Source: RGIG6353 sp964650465 (lineage in GTDB: Bacteria; Bacillota; Clostridia; Oscillospirales; SIG627). From it: a DNA stretch of 64,000 nt. Numbering within the stretch: position 1 is the first letter of the stretch; every line of letters begins with the position of its first letter. The DNA is taken from the NCBI GenBank assembly GCA_964650465.1, contig CAZYTA010000004.1, positions 30,175-94,174 on the forward strand, read 5' to 3'. The notes beneath the pieces are model-generated. The model saw only the letters and a program-made list of their open reading frames with translations. It was not told the DNA's origin and searched no databases. Below are positions 8,395-17,140 of the stretch, in pieces. A program made the position numbers and the translations under genes.

Positions 8395-8422
8395 AACCAC
8401 CCGGTTGGGTGGTTGTTTTTTT
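8395..8422 (+). terminator. Intrinsic terminator in the tRNA-Gln downstream region
   Basis: AACCACCC (8395-8402), loop GGTT, GGGTGGTT (8407-8414), then GTTTTTTT. It closes the hairpin-rich region and insulates the next genes. Confidence 0.85.
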
Positions 8423-8542
8423 GTTTGAATATGAGTAAGATTTGAACCCCAAGGGGGAAACATCACTTAGTGAAGCCGATACATCGCTATTTACAAACGA
8501 TAGAATTTATGATATGATTATTATCACGAAGGTGGTTGAATT

Positions 8543-8719
8543 ATGAAAAACAAGGCTCTTATGTACGCAATTGCCTTTGTATCTGCAATTCTTATATATA
8601 CATTTTATCATCAATAAGCGCTTTTTACAAAAGAGTCTGAATATCTTCATTTTTCCAATGCTTCATTTATGGTAACGCTGTGCTTTTTGCTTTGCGGATT
8701 TCATTGGAATAGTGTATAA
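8543..8719 (+). pseudogene. Interrupted small membrane-protein ORF
   Basis: ATG 8543 follows GAAGGTGG. The frame encodes a 24-residue hydrophobic peptide (MKNKALMYAIAFVSAILIYT plus FYHQ) and then a TAA at 8615-8617. The same frame stays open after this stop for 33 more codons with a second hydrophobic stretch (ASFMVTLCFLLCGF) to TAA 8717-8719. This suggests a 58-residue two-helix membrane protein broken by one nonsense codon. Alternatively only the 24-residue peptide is made. No family is assigned. Confidence 0.45.
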
Positions 8720-8734
8720 AAAGGAGAATTGAAA

Positions 8735-10639
8735 ATGAGATCCGATGATTTTTCAAAATATAAGCTGATTATAAATAACTTTCTCAAAAACAACCGTAAT
8801 ATTTTGTTGAGTTTAAAAAAGAAAAAGGGTAAAACTGCGTGTGACAACGGCAGACTTAATTACGCAAGACTCTACTTGCCATATGGGGCAAAAAAGGTAA
8901 GTGTTGTAGGATATTATGTTACAAATGACACAGATTTTCGCACGCAAAAGAAGTATGCACGGTTGGACTATAACGAGAATACAGACGAGTTTGGCTTTTC
9001 TCTTCACACAGGAGATGAGTGGGATGATTTTTATTACGGTGTATCACCTATAATTGATGCAAAGCTTATAGTTGAAGAGATACGCAAAAAAACCTTTCAA
9101 GGAAAAAACGGGATACGTAAATTTGTCTGCAAGTATGCCAATCATTTTATGATACATGAGCAATATGCAGATTCTATTGATGTTATAGCGCAATACATAA
9201 CAGCAGGAATGCTCCAAAAATTCGGCTTAAAATTTCTTTGTACCCCGCTTATAGAAGAGATAGCAGAAAAGCTGTCTGACAAAAATCTGAAATTTGTTGA
9301 AGAAAAGAATAAAAAAGAAACAAAACGCTATCTTTATGTATGCGGATGCCCAAGTGAAAGCTTTTTTAAAGCATTTGAAGAGCTCCGCTTTAAAGCAAAA
9401 GGTCAGGTTTTATTTCTCTCAGATACGGGAGACAGTCTTGAAACGCTCTTTAATAAACCGGGTATAATCCACAATTTAAGCGGACAAGTATATTACAGCG
9501 GTGTCCTCCTGCGCACACTTCACATAGATCAGGAAGAGGATGCTGTAAATCAAGGCGTTATCTCAATAAGGATTCATTTTGAAAGAACCACCTATGCCGC
9601 TGTGGATGCTCTTTCTAACAATTTTACCAACAGCTGTTTTTTAAGCAGTGAAGTAAAACAAGTAATAACCGATATATTAAGGAGCGATGACGGACTAAAG
9701 CAAATGCTGTTAACAGAAAATCCCGAAGAATCAAACGAAGATTTTTTGAACAACATAAATGAGTATTTAAAACAAACTGTCAGCACTGTACAGGTAGGTG
9801 TAAGTGCAAATGTTGTTTCATCCGACGGGTTTTTGCTTTTTGGACAGAGAGAGAAAGGCACAATAGACGAAAATTCAATTTATCCCGGAGTAAACGGAAA
9901 TGCGGAAATCGCCGATAAAAACGTAACTTTTTACAAAACTTCGACAAAGGAAGACTATCCCGATATAGATATAAACAATCTTTTCCGTATAGATTTCAAC
10001 GGAGAAATTTCACGTGAAATGCTGGCAGAGTTGAATGTGGAATCTTTTCATAAAAACTGGGACTGTTATGGCTTTTGCCTGACAGGTACTACACCGTCCT
10101 TCTTCAAGAAGGGTCAAAATGGACCTTATAGGGAAGCGGAAAGAAGATTGCATTTCAATATACTTTTCGAACAAGAAATCGAACAAAATCTATACCAAAT
10201 AAAGAAAAAGCAGAAAAATGCCACAGAAAAATACGAAAACCGATATATTACAGGAATACGATATTCATTTTTTGATAACGGATTTTCTCTCATTGTCAAA
10301 AAAACAGCCGATTTCCTAAAAAATATTTTGAATTTTAAGGATTTTATCACAACTGCTCTGGCGGTTATTGTGTTTTTTGTGGCGTTAAAAGCAAAAGAGC
10401 AAGCTCTTTCATCATGGATATCCATGATATTTTCCGCTTTAGTATTTTTGCAAAGCATTTTAACCGTGTTTGATGATTTCGGCAAGAAAAAGGACCTACT
10501 ATTATCCAAGAAGCGGAATATATTAAAAAAACGTGTATATATGGAAAAAATATTAACCAAAGAGTTTTCGGGAAAAGAAATGCATCCCGTAGTTCCGCTT
10601 CTGCTTCTGTGTTATATTAAGGCGCACACGGATGACTAA
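8735..10639 (+). CDS. Unrecognised 634-aa protein, Nudix-like core and C-terminal membrane pair
   Basis: I do not recognise this protein. ATG 8735 lies eight bases after AAGGAG (a TTG at 8729 is less likely). Residues ~1-175 form an alpha/beta region. Residues ~200-330 look Rossmann-like (RYLYVCGCP...GQVLFLSDTGDS). Residues ~360-500 resemble a Nudix fold (VGVSANVVSSDGFLLFGQRE, later YREAERRLHFNI), but the canonical GX5EX7REUXEEXGU box is not intact, so catalysis is doubtful. Two hydrophobic helices (about 530-575) follow, then a basic tail. The gene is visibly more AT-rich than its neighbours and stands alone between tRNA-Gln and a terminator, which hints at horizontal acquisition. A sensing or defence role is conceivable but is speculation. 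Confidence 0.75.
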   Translation: MRSDDFSKYKLIINNFLKNNRNILLSLKKKKGKTACDNGRLNYARLYLPYGAKKVSVVGYYVTNDTDFRTQKKYARLDYNENTDEFGFSLHTGDEWDDFYYGVSPIIDAKLIVEEIRKKTFQGKNGIRKFVCKYANHFMIHEQYADSIDVIAQYITAGMLQKFGLKFLCTPLIEEIAEKLSDKNLKFVEEKNKKETKRYLYVCGCPSESFFKAFEELRFKAKGQVLFLSDTGDSLETLFNKPGIIHNLSGQVYYSGVLLRTLHIDQEEDAVNQGVISIRIHFERTTYAAVDALSNNFTNSCFLSSEVKQVITDILRSDDGLKQMLLTENPEESNEDFLNNINEYLKQTVSTVQVGVSANVVSSDGFLLFGQREKGTIDENSIYPGVNGNAEIADKNVTFYKTSTKEDYPDIDINNLFRIDFNGEISREMLAELNVESFHKNWDCYGFCLTGTTPSFFKKGQNGPYREAERRLHFNILFEQEIEQNLYQIKKKQKNATEKYENRYITGIRYSFFDNGFSLIVKKTADFLKNILNFKDFITTALAVIVFFVALKAKEQALSSWISMIFSALVFLQSILTVFDDFGKKKDLLLSKKRNILKKRVYMEKILTKEFSGKEMHPVVPLLLLCYIKAHTDD

Positions 10640-10671
10640 ATCCCCTTTATACATTCTTTTTGATATACAGA

Positions 10672-10710
10672 AGGGCTGTAAAAAAACACTATTTGTTTTT
10701 TTACAGCCCT
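10672..10710 (+). terminator. Terminator of the 634-aa protein gene
   Basis: Arms 10672-10687 and 10695-10710 pair over 16 bp (AGGGCTGTAAAAAAAC with its complement), 7-base loop. The T-run is inside the 3' arm. The design closely matches the terminator after pheT (60772-60808). Confidence 0.85.
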
Positions 10711-10761
10711 GATTCATGTTAGATAGCCGATAAGAGTTCAGCTAATGCGAATTTTGTTCAT

Positions 10762-10842
10762 AGCCAAAAATACATTAATTGCTTTTTACCTTGCTTGGGT
10801 ATATACATAGATTACGATAGGCAATAATTGCCTGCGGTTGAT
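10762..10842 (+). repeat. Dispersed intergenic repeat, copy B (degenerate)
   Basis: Matches the middle and 3' part of the family: TTTTTACCTTG, then GGGTATATACATAG, ACGATAGGC and AATTGCCTGCGG. The CCTCGCC block and the terminal hairpin are eroded. It ends ten bases before the stop of the convergent minus gene. Confidence 0.6.
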
Positions 10843-10852
10843 TTCAGTTGAG

Positions 10853-11905
10853 TTATTCAAGCTCTACCTTAACGGGAAGTCCTGTTTCCATTGACTTGTT
10901 ACAAGCGAGGGTGAAGGCTACCGATTTGAAGGCATCTGCATAGGGTGAACGGATCTTACTGCCGTCGCCCGAGATAACTGCCTCGATAAAGGTTCTGTCG
11001 CAGTCTATACCTGCATCCTTTGCAAATTTATATTCGGTTACTTCGCTTCCGCCTGCTCCGAGAGCGCCGTCACCCGATACAATAAAGCCGTCAGCCTTCT
11101 GCTCGGCGGGCTTTTCTCCGTAGATAGTGGTTGAGCCGAGGATTTTATGCTCGCATCTCTTATCTCTTGCGGAGAATATTACCTTTGAATCAAAGCTTGC
11201 GCCCTTTGTGGAATAGTCACCTGTGGAGATAACACCCAGTGCGCCCGACTTGAATTTAACTACTGTTGTGGAAAGGTCGTCGGTATCGTAGTCGGGTACT
11301 TCTGTTACAAAGCCTCTTGCACCGTAGGAGAATACCTCAACGGGCTCGTCGAAGATGTAACGAACAATATCAAACTGATGTATGGTCTGCTCTACAGCCT
11401 GACCGCCCGAAAGGTCCTTGTGGCGCCACCAATGAACCATGGGAACACCGCCCATACGGGTAACATCAACATAAACTATTTGATTTTCCTCGCAGAATTT
11501 CTTTGCGGGCTCAAGTATCTCATCTGCATATCTGCACTGGAAGCCCGATGCGGTGATAAGGTTTTTCTCAGCCGCTGCATCTCTTATTTTTCTGGCAAGG
11601 TCAAGGTCGAGTGCGAGAGGCTTTTCAACGAAGAAGGGGATACCTCTCTTTATTGTTTCAAGCTCAATTTCGCCGTGGCAGTAGGGAGGAATGCAGATAA
11701 ACACCATGTCGGGTTGTATCTCGTCATACATTTCTCTCCAATCTGTGAATGCCTTTCCGCAGCCTGCCTTTTCAACAAAGGCTTCAGCCTTTTCGGGAAC
11801 AAGGTCACAGAAGCCTGCAAGCTCAACGATGTCCTTAAAGCCAAGAAAGTGTCCGAGGTGATAGTTGCCGATGCCGCCGCATCCTATCATAGCAAGTTTT
11901 TTCAT
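10853..11905 (-). CDS. Gfo/Idh/MocA-family NAD(P)-dependent oxidoreductase
   Basis: A 350-residue protein with an N-terminal Rossmann fold (MIGCGGIGNYH) and the family EKP signature (FFVEKPLALD, about residue 95), followed by the Gfo/Idh/MocA C-terminal alpha/beta substrate domain. Such enzymes oxidise or reduce sugars, inositols and sugar acids. AAGGAG is seven bases upstream. The start overlaps the stop of the rhamnosidase-like gene by ATGA (4 bases if the shared end is counted), so they are translationally coupled. This points to metabolism of the sugar released by that hydrolase. Confidence 0.9.
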   Translation of the reverse strand: MKKLAMIGCGGIGNYHLGHFLGFKDIVELAGFCDLVPEKAEAFVEKAGCGKAFTDWREMYDEIQPDMVFICIPPYCHGEIELETIKRGIPFFVEKPLALDLDLARKIRDAAAEKNLITASGFQCRYADEILEPAKKFCEENQIVYVDVTRMGGVPMVHWWRHKDLSGGQAVEQTIHQFDIVRYIFDEPVEVFSYGARGFVTEVPDYDTDDLSTTVVKFKSGALGVISTGDYSTKGASFDSKVIFSARDKRCEHKILGSTTIYGEKPAEQKADGFIVSGDGALGAGGSEVTEYKFAKDAGIDCDRTFIEAVISGDGSKIRSPYADAFKSVAFTLACNKSMETGLPVKVELE

Positions 11906-13827
11906 AAGTCGCTCCTTATTTCTTTATTTATTTCAAGGGTATACTCCTTACCCTTATGTACAAATGTTCCTCCCGAAACGGTGGAGACCACAGAAATAAC
12001 GTCTCCGTCAACCCTCACTCTTACCTCGCCGTCTCTGACGGGCACACTGCCCTCAAAGCCGCCAAGCCTAAATACAGGCTCAACCTTGAAGGTTTCATAG
12101 CCCGGGGAGGTGGGGTAAACTCCCATATAGTATCTGCCGAATATGTATACAGAGCCTGCGCCCCATGCGTGACAGAGGGATTTGCCGAATTTGTCCGCAT
12201 ACATTCCGTAATGCTCAATGCCACTCTTTTCGGGGTCAAATTCCTCCCAGACGGTTGTTGCACCGAGCTTTATCATTTCGCCCCAATAGGAGAGGATTGA
12301 CTCCTCAACCGTGTCCAATTCGCCAAGCTTCGCCCATGCATCAAGCTCGTAGCCCTTGAAGTAGGGAGTGGTTATTTTTGTAACTGAGTCGTTTTTCAAT
12401 ACCTTTTCCGTTATAAGTGAGATTTGCTCGGGAGTGGCAATATCGTAGAGTATTGCAAAAATATTTGCATGGCGGGTGATGTGCCGTTTACCCGATGAAT
12501 AGGAGTCAATATAGCCTCCCTGCTCGGCATCCCAATAGCAACGGTTTACCTTTTCGGTCATATGTTCGGCTTTTTTTCTGTATTCTGCACCGTCGAGACC
12601 TATTGCCTCGGCAATGTCAGCCAGCGCCTTGTATGCGGCAATAAACAGTATCTGCTCTGCCGACATGGCACCCGTCATATCAAAATCCGACCAGTCGATA
12701 AATGTCCAATCGTTTTTTATTCCCTCTATAAAACCGTCGGAATTAAGCCTTGACTCGCAAAAGGCAATCAGCTCGCACGCCTTGGGATAGACAGCTCTTA
12801 AAAACTCAATATCACCGTAGGTCATGTAGTATTCAATAAGCCCTATTATCCAGAAGAAGGAGTAATCCACAATGGTGTTGATGTGCTGTACCACAGGTGA
12901 TTTTCCGAAGAGACCGAGGGCTGTGCGCTTCACAATATCGGCATCTGCATAGAGATATGCGTTTATTCTGCCGCTTTGATAGGCATCGCCCGACCATACC
13001 CAGCGGTCGCGCTTTATGCCGTCAAGAAAGCATTCGCGGCAATTGAGGAAAAAGGTGTACACAGAGGTGTTATATATATTGTTGATAAGACTGTTTTCGC
13101 AGCGGAAGCTTCCTCTTTGTATCAAGGGCAGATATTCGAATTCAGCCTCAAGGTCTATATCCTCGCTGACGAAAATATAGCGAAAGGCGCGTGCCTTAAG
13201 TGTACTGTCACTGCGGATATACTGAAAAATAATACAGTTATCGGCATCGAGTGCCTCCTCTCTGCTTTCACCGTAGCAGATGAGAGTGCTTTTGGTGACA
13301 TTCGAGGCTTTGATACGGCAGAAGGTCTCACAGCCGTAGTCATAAAGTATACCGCCGTTTACAAATTCCTTTGACACGGGAGCACACTTTTTGTATTCAA
13401 ACGGAAATACTTCGGGGTCGGAATCCTTACAGCTGTAGCATTCCCTTGTGCCTGCCTTTATTCTGTCGCCGCTGTGAGTATTGCAATACCAGCCTTCACC
13501 GCTTGGGCAAACATCGCTTTCTACGTAAACAGAGGGCAGTCCGCCCGGCTTTGCTGCCGATACGGTTACTGTATGCTCTCCCTCGGGGATAATGTGCTTT
13601 TTGCCGAGAGGAAGTCTTTTACCGTCAACGGTAACATAGCCCTCGCAGTTGGCATAGGCTGTCATACTGCCGCCTCCGGCAACTGTTGAGAATGTAACAT
13701 TCACCTCGGGACAGGACATTTTCCAGAATGCAGGCACGGTTTGCTCACGCTCATCGCGTCTGAGATGTACTTGCATTGCATGGTATACCTCAAAATCTCC
13801 GGGGTACCACATCCAGTAGCTTTTCAT
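11902..13827 (-). CDS. GH78-like alpha-L-rhamnosidase family protein
   Basis: A 641-residue protein without signal peptide, so probably cytoplasmic. Residues ~1-230 are beta-rich accessory domains. Residues ~240-560 form an (alpha/alpha)6 barrel with family features: ECFLDGIKRDRWVWSGDAYQ (general acid region), NDWTFIDW and TTVWEEFDPEKSG. A C-terminal beta domain carries SLCHAWGAGSVY and the PTSPGYETFKVEP signature. These match GH78 rhamnosidases and relatives. The real substrate could be another deoxysugar. AAGGAG is eight bases before the ATG. It is the first gene of a two-gene operon with the Gfo/Idh/MocA gene. Confidence 0.8.
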   Translation of the reverse strand: MKSYWMWYPGDFEVYHAMQVHLRRDEREQTVPAFWKMSCPEVNVTFSTVAGGGSMTAYANCEGYVTVDGKRLPLGKKHIIPEGEHTVTVSAAKPGGLPSVYVESDVCPSGEGWYCNTHSGDRIKAGTRECYSCKDSDPEVFPFEYKKCAPVSKEFVNGGILYDYGCETFCRIKASNVTKSTLICYGESREEALDADNCIIFQYIRSDSTLKARAFRYIFVSEDIDLEAEFEYLPLIQRGSFRCENSLINNIYNTSVYTFFLNCRECFLDGIKRDRWVWSGDAYQSGRINAYLYADADIVKRTALGLFGKSPVVQHINTIVDYSFFWIIGLIEYYMTYGDIEFLRAVYPKACELIAFCESRLNSDGFIEGIKNDWTFIDWSDFDMTGAMSAEQILFIAAYKALADIAEAIGLDGAEYRKKAEHMTEKVNRCYWDAEQGGYIDSYSSGKRHITRHANIFAILYDIATPEQISLITEKVLKNDSVTKITTPYFKGYELDAWAKLGELDTVEESILSYWGEMIKLGATTVWEEFDPEKSGIEHYGMYADKFGKSLCHAWGAGSVYIFGRYYMGVYPTSPGYETFKVEPVFRLGGFEGSVPVRDGEVRVRVDGDVISVVSTVSGGTFVHKGKEYTLEINKEIRSDL

Positions 13828-13857
13828 AGGCAGTCTCCTTTTAGCTTTTCTAAGGCT

Positions 13858-13885
13858 ATTGTATCATAAAATTCAGTTCTTGCAA
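13858..13885 (-). promoter_or_regulatory. Promoter of the rhamnosidase operon
   Basis: The minus strand has TTGCAA (13885-13880), 16 bases, TACAAT (13863-13858). The ATG lies about 30 bases downstream. The boxes are imperfect, as expected for a regulated sugar operon. Confidence 0.55.
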
Positions 13886-14012
13886 GATATAAAACAACGG
13901 TTTTTATGGACTTTTCAATTCTTTTTAAAGCATTTCTGAATGCAATACGTTTTTTGCCATAAAGGTTTTGCAAAACAGCCTTTTTCTTTTGCTTACGGTT
14001 TGTGCGATAAAG

Positions 14013-14037
14013 AAAAAGCGGCGACTCGCCGCTTTTT
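14013..14037. terminator. Terminator between MBL hydrolase and rhamnosidase regions
   Basis: AAAAAGCGGCG (14013-14023), loop ACT, CGCCGCTTTTT (14027-14037). It is usable in both directions. The stem is nearly the same as the terminal hairpin of the dispersed repeat family, copy C of which starts immediately after it. Confidence 0.8.
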
Positions 14038-14102
14038 ATATCTTATGAAATTGCGTTAAAACAACCTCGCCGTTTTACTTTGTTTTGATGTATACATAGT
14101 GG
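14038..14102 (+). repeat. Dispersed intergenic repeat, copy C (5' two thirds)
   Basis: ATCTTATGAAATTGCGTTAA, CCTCGCCGTTTTACTTTG and GATGTATACATAG follow in family order. The 3' part (GGCGAGAATTG plus hairpin) is missing at the end of the convergent MBL gene. Confidence 0.75.
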
Positions 14103-14105
14103 ATT

Positions 14106-14834
14106 TCAGATTATGATTTCCATATCGTCTGTTGCTATTGTTACGGGTATGGGAAGTATCTTTTTCATTTCATACATCGAGGGAATTCGCGGGGTGTAAT
14201 AATGAGTGAAGCAGAGCTGTCTGAGATTTCTGCAATCATCTAACAGTGGCAGATAGGCTGTTGCATGGAAGTGTGCCGCCTCGCATATTGCGAGATCCAC
14301 AGGGCTGTCAAATACCGACACGGGAAAGTCCTCCTGCGGTCCCTTGTAGGACAGGTCTCCGCCGAATAACACCCTTTTTTCTTCTGCCTCCAGAAGATAT
14401 GAGTAGGAGTCACTTGTGTGCTTTGTTTGGTAAGCGGTCATTTTGACTGTACCGTCGTCAAAAATCACACCCTCCTTTACCTTATTTACATTGAATTTAC
14501 GCGGTGTCTGTCCGTTACATCTTATCCATGCATCTATTGCCGCCATTGCTTCCTCTGCCTGTCCCGGCAGAAAGATTGCGGGGTCGGCATTCTTGAAATG
14601 CCAGCTGCACAGGTCGAAGAAGGATACAAGTCCGTTTGAGTGGTCTCCGTGCATATGAGTGATGAATACTCCCTTGATTGACTCCACAGGCTTGTTTGCC
14701 GTCTTAAGCCTTTCAATTATCTGAGTACCCATATCTATAATGTATCTGTTTTCGCCTATTTCGACCATTATGGATGAACAGCGTCTGTGAGGCTCGGGTA
14801 CTCCGTGTGATGTTCCCAAAAATACTATACGCAT
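14106..14834 (-). CDS. MBL-fold metal-dependent hydrolase
   Basis: A 242-residue metallo-beta-lactamase-fold protein of the RNase Z/PhnP-like branch. It has the N-terminal FLGTSHGVPEPHR strand, the metal motif THMHGDHS (about residue 59), FGGDLSYKG, CEAAHFH and a C-terminal FTHYY. GGAGGTG precedes the ATG. Such proteins hydrolyse phosphodiesters or cyclic nucleotides; the substrate is not readable here. It starts 32 bases after the FAD oxidoreductase gene ends, so the two form an operon. Confidence 0.85.
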   Translation of the reverse strand: MRIVFLGTSHGVPEPHRRCSSIMVEIGENRYIIDMGTQIIERLKTANKPVESIKGVFITHMHGDHSNGLVSFFDLCSWHFKNADPAIFLPGQAEEAMAAIDAWIRCNGQTPRKFNVNKVKEGVIFDDGTVKMTAYQTKHTSDSYSYLLEAEEKRVLFGGDLSYKGPQEDFPVSVFDSPVDLAICEAAHFHATAYLPLLDDCRNLRQLCFTHYYTPRIPSMYEMKKILPIPVTIATDDMEIII

Positions 14835-14866
14835 ACTGACACCTCCAAGCTTAATATATCTTTATT

Positions 14867-16129
14867 TTAATCTATGAGAAGCCCTCTGTCAATAAGAATT
14901 TTGCGTATTTCTTCAACATCAGCCGCTTTTACCGTTGTACCGTTCTTTTTGGCGACCGCCGCCGCAACGCCTGCCGCCTCGCCTATGGACGAGCAGATGG
15001 GCATAATTCTGTAGGAGGACTGTGCCTCGTGGGTGGAGGAGATACATCTTCCCGCAACAAGAAGGTTCACGGAATTCTTTGGCACAAGACAGCGGTAAGG
15101 AATAGTATAATACTCCATTCCCTGAAAACGGTGTCGATATGTACCGGCGCCGTCGGGGCTGTGAATGTCTATCATATAATTTGCTGCCGCAATTCCGTCG
15201 GGGAATTTTTTGAGTGCTATAAGGTCATCTTCTGTCAGCACGTATTCTCCGATTATCTTACGGCTCTCTCTTACACCTATTTCCGATGCGGTTGAAACAA
15301 GCACTGCATTTCTAAAGGACTTGAAATTTTCTTTGAGAAGTGTGAAAAGCTCGAATACCTGTTCTCTTGCCTCTATTTCTGCCGCTGTTTTGTCATGTGC
15401 ATTTATCGGGTTTTTCTTGATTACACGGGTGGTATTAAATGCTACGGTATCTGGATTTATTTCTCCGAACTTGAAAGAGAGAATATCTTCTCTGGGATTC
15501 TTTATTCTTCCGTCCTCTTTTGCTTTGACGAAAAGCTTTTGCATTTCGGAATATTCCTCGTTGAAGAGGGGCACATCAACATTGGACACTCTGAAGAAAA
15601 GTGTCATAGGCTGACAAAGACCGTCTTTTTTTCGTCCCAGCTGATAAGGGAATCCGCAAAGGGCAGCAACGTCTGCGTCACCTGTTGCATCAATAAAGTA
15701 GTCGGCAAAGTATTCCTCTGTTCCCGACTTGTTTGCCACCTTTACACATACAAGCCTTCCTTCCTCCAGCTCTGCACCGTAGATATAGCTGTTGTAAAGA
15801 ATGTCAATACCTTCCTTGATGAACATTCTGTTCAGCGCCAGCTTGAGATATTCCTCATTAAATGCCGTGCTTGTATTGTCATCGTAGCAGTCAAGCTTGG
15901 AAATAGAGTCAAGTATTTCTCTGAAGATACCTCTCTGAAGATACACCTTGTTATCGTTATCCATCGCCCAATATCTCATAAAGGGGTTTACAAGCGAGTT
16001 GACTGCCGCACCGCCTGCGCAATTGCTCTTGTCAATAATAAGCACCTTCATGCCCTCACGTGCCGCACTGATTGCCGCACTTGCGCCTGCAAAGCCGGCG
16101 CCCGCTACCAAAAGATCGTATTTTTTCAT
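14867..16129 (-). CDS. FAD-dependent oxidoreductase (FAD_oxidored family)
   Basis: A 420-residue flavoprotein. The N-terminal dinucleotide-binding motif is VAGAGFAGASAAISAAREG with a downstream acidic IIDKS. DYFIDATGDADVAALCGFP (about residue 150) and the C-terminal VAGRCISSTHEAQSSYRI motif are typical of the family PF12831, which often accompanies glycosidase loci. GCAGGAGG is eight bases before the ATG. It diverges from a PocR-AraC regulator, which probably controls it. Confidence 0.85.
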   Translation of the reverse strand: MKKYDLLVAGAGFAGASAAISAAREGMKVLIIDKSNCAGGAAVNSLVNPFMRYWAMDNDNKVYLQRGIFREILDSISKLDCYDDNTSTAFNEEYLKLALNRMFIKEGIDILYNSYIYGAELEEGRLVCVKVANKSGTEEYFADYFIDATGDADVAALCGFPYQLGRKKDGLCQPMTLFFRVSNVDVPLFNEEYSEMQKLFVKAKEDGRIKNPREDILSFKFGEINPDTVAFNTTRVIKKNPINAHDKTAAEIEAREQVFELFTLLKENFKSFRNAVLVSTASEIGVRESRKIIGEYVLTEDDLIALKKFPDGIAAANYMIDIHSPDGAGTYRHRFQGMEYYTIPYRCLVPKNSVNLLVAGRCISSTHEAQSSYRIMPICSSIGEAAGVAAAVAKKNGTTVKAADVEEIRKILIDRGLLID

Positions 16130-16201
16130 ATTTTTATCCTCCTGCTGACTCCATTATACAGTGTATCAAACATATATTCTTGCACATATTTCTCAAAACA
16201 C

Positions 16202-16230
16202 TTGAACAAAGGATACTTATGTGGTATGAT
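16202..16230 (+). promoter_or_regulatory. Promoter of the PocR-AraC regulator
   Basis: TTGAAC (16202-16207), 17 bases, TATGAT (16225-16230). On the opposite strand a TATAAT at 16158-16153 is a good -10 for the FAD oxidoreductase gene, with no clear -35. Between this promoter and the start codon lies an A/T inverted repeat (TTCAATTTATAATTGAAA, about 16252-16269). Confidence 0.65.
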
Positions 16231-16309
16231 TGGGTGTAGAAATTACTATAATTCAATTTATAATTGAAAATTGAGAATTGAGCATTTTTAAATTGCAAGG
16301 TAAAGTATA

Positions 16310-17140
16310 ATGGAGAAGTATATTTGTCTTAATGAGTTTATTTCCGTTCTTACCGGGAGGAGCGGGATACACGTTTGCGTACACGACGTAAGCGGTATTC
16401 TGCACCGTCCCGATCTGGAGCTTGAATATGACTACCGCATACATTCGAAGAGCTATTGCAATACTGTAAAGCTCAGCCGTGAGGGGTACGATACCTGTAT
16501 GAGATGCAAGACTCTATGCAATCGCAGGGCGGTGAGGAATAAAGAGCCGTTTGCGGGGCACTGTCCCTTTGGGCTTTTGGAGGCGGTGCAGCCCGTAGTG
16601 GTGGATTCAAGGACGGTGGCAATAATCTACGTTGGGGGTGTGAGAGACGGTGACAGTCTCGGGCGGGCAAAAAGCCATAACCGTCCCGAGCTCTACGCTC
16701 TTCTTGATGAATGCCCGACGGCAGAGGTTGGTGAGCTGATGAGGATAGCCTCGGCGGTGGATTCCTATATCCGCTTTATTCTGTCAGCTGCTCCCGTAAA
16801 GGACAGCGGTGCTCACCGCTATCCCGTGTCGGATATCAAAGAAAGAATACAGAGTGAATACAAAAAGCCTTTGTCCCTGAAGGAGATGTCCGAGCTGTAT
16901 TTCTTCAATGAGAAGTATCTTGGCCGTTTGTTTATGTCCGAGACGGGAATGACCTTCCACGAATATCTCAATAAAATAAGGACCGAAAGAGCGAGGGCTC
17001 TGCTTGAGACCTCGGACCTTCCGATCCTTGACATAGCCTTTGACTGTGGCTTTGGCAGTGTTTCTTATTTTAACCGTGTGTTCAAACGAACCGTCGGTGT
17101 TACACCGTCGGAATACAGAAAAAGCATTGGTATTATATAA
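16310..17140 (+). CDS. AraC-family regulator with PocR sensory domain
   Basis: A 276-residue protein. The N-terminal ~150 residues carry a PocR-type ligand domain with the cysteine set CMRCKTLCNRR and HCPFGLLEAVQPV, which in relatives can bind a small ligand or metal. Two helix-turn-helix motifs (about 175-270) end with GFGSVSYFNRVFKRTVGVTPSEY. It diverges from the FAD oxidoreductase gene, its probable target. Its last 8 bases overlap tail to tail with the clpB stop, leaving no room for a terminator between the two. Confidence 0.9.
   Translation: MEKYICLNEFISVLTGRSGIHVCVHDVSGILHRPDLELEYDYRIHSKSYCNTVKLSREGYDTCMRCKTLCNRRAVRNKEPFAGHCPFGLLEAVQPVVVDSRTVAIIYVGGVRDGDSLGRAKSHNRPELYALLDECPTAEVGELMRIASAVDSYIRFILSAAPVKDSGAHRYPVSDIKERIQSEYKKPLSLKEMSELYFFNEKYLGRLFMSETGMTFHEYLNKIRTERARALLETSDLPILDIAFDCGFGSVSYFNRVFKRTVGVTPSEYRKSIGII

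Noticed and set aside
8040..10710. Integrated element at tRNA-Gln
   Set aside because: No integrase and no duplicated tRNA 3' end was found downstream; the AT-rich gene alone is not enough to call an island.
11378..12100. 240-codon plus-strand frame over the Gfo/Idh/MocA-rhamnosidase junction
   Set aside because: It crosses two coupled real genes and lacks a start signal.
15395..16267. 290-codon frame antisense to the FAD oxidoreductase
   Set aside because: The minus-strand gene has intact FAD motifs, ribosome site and family length; the plus frame has none.
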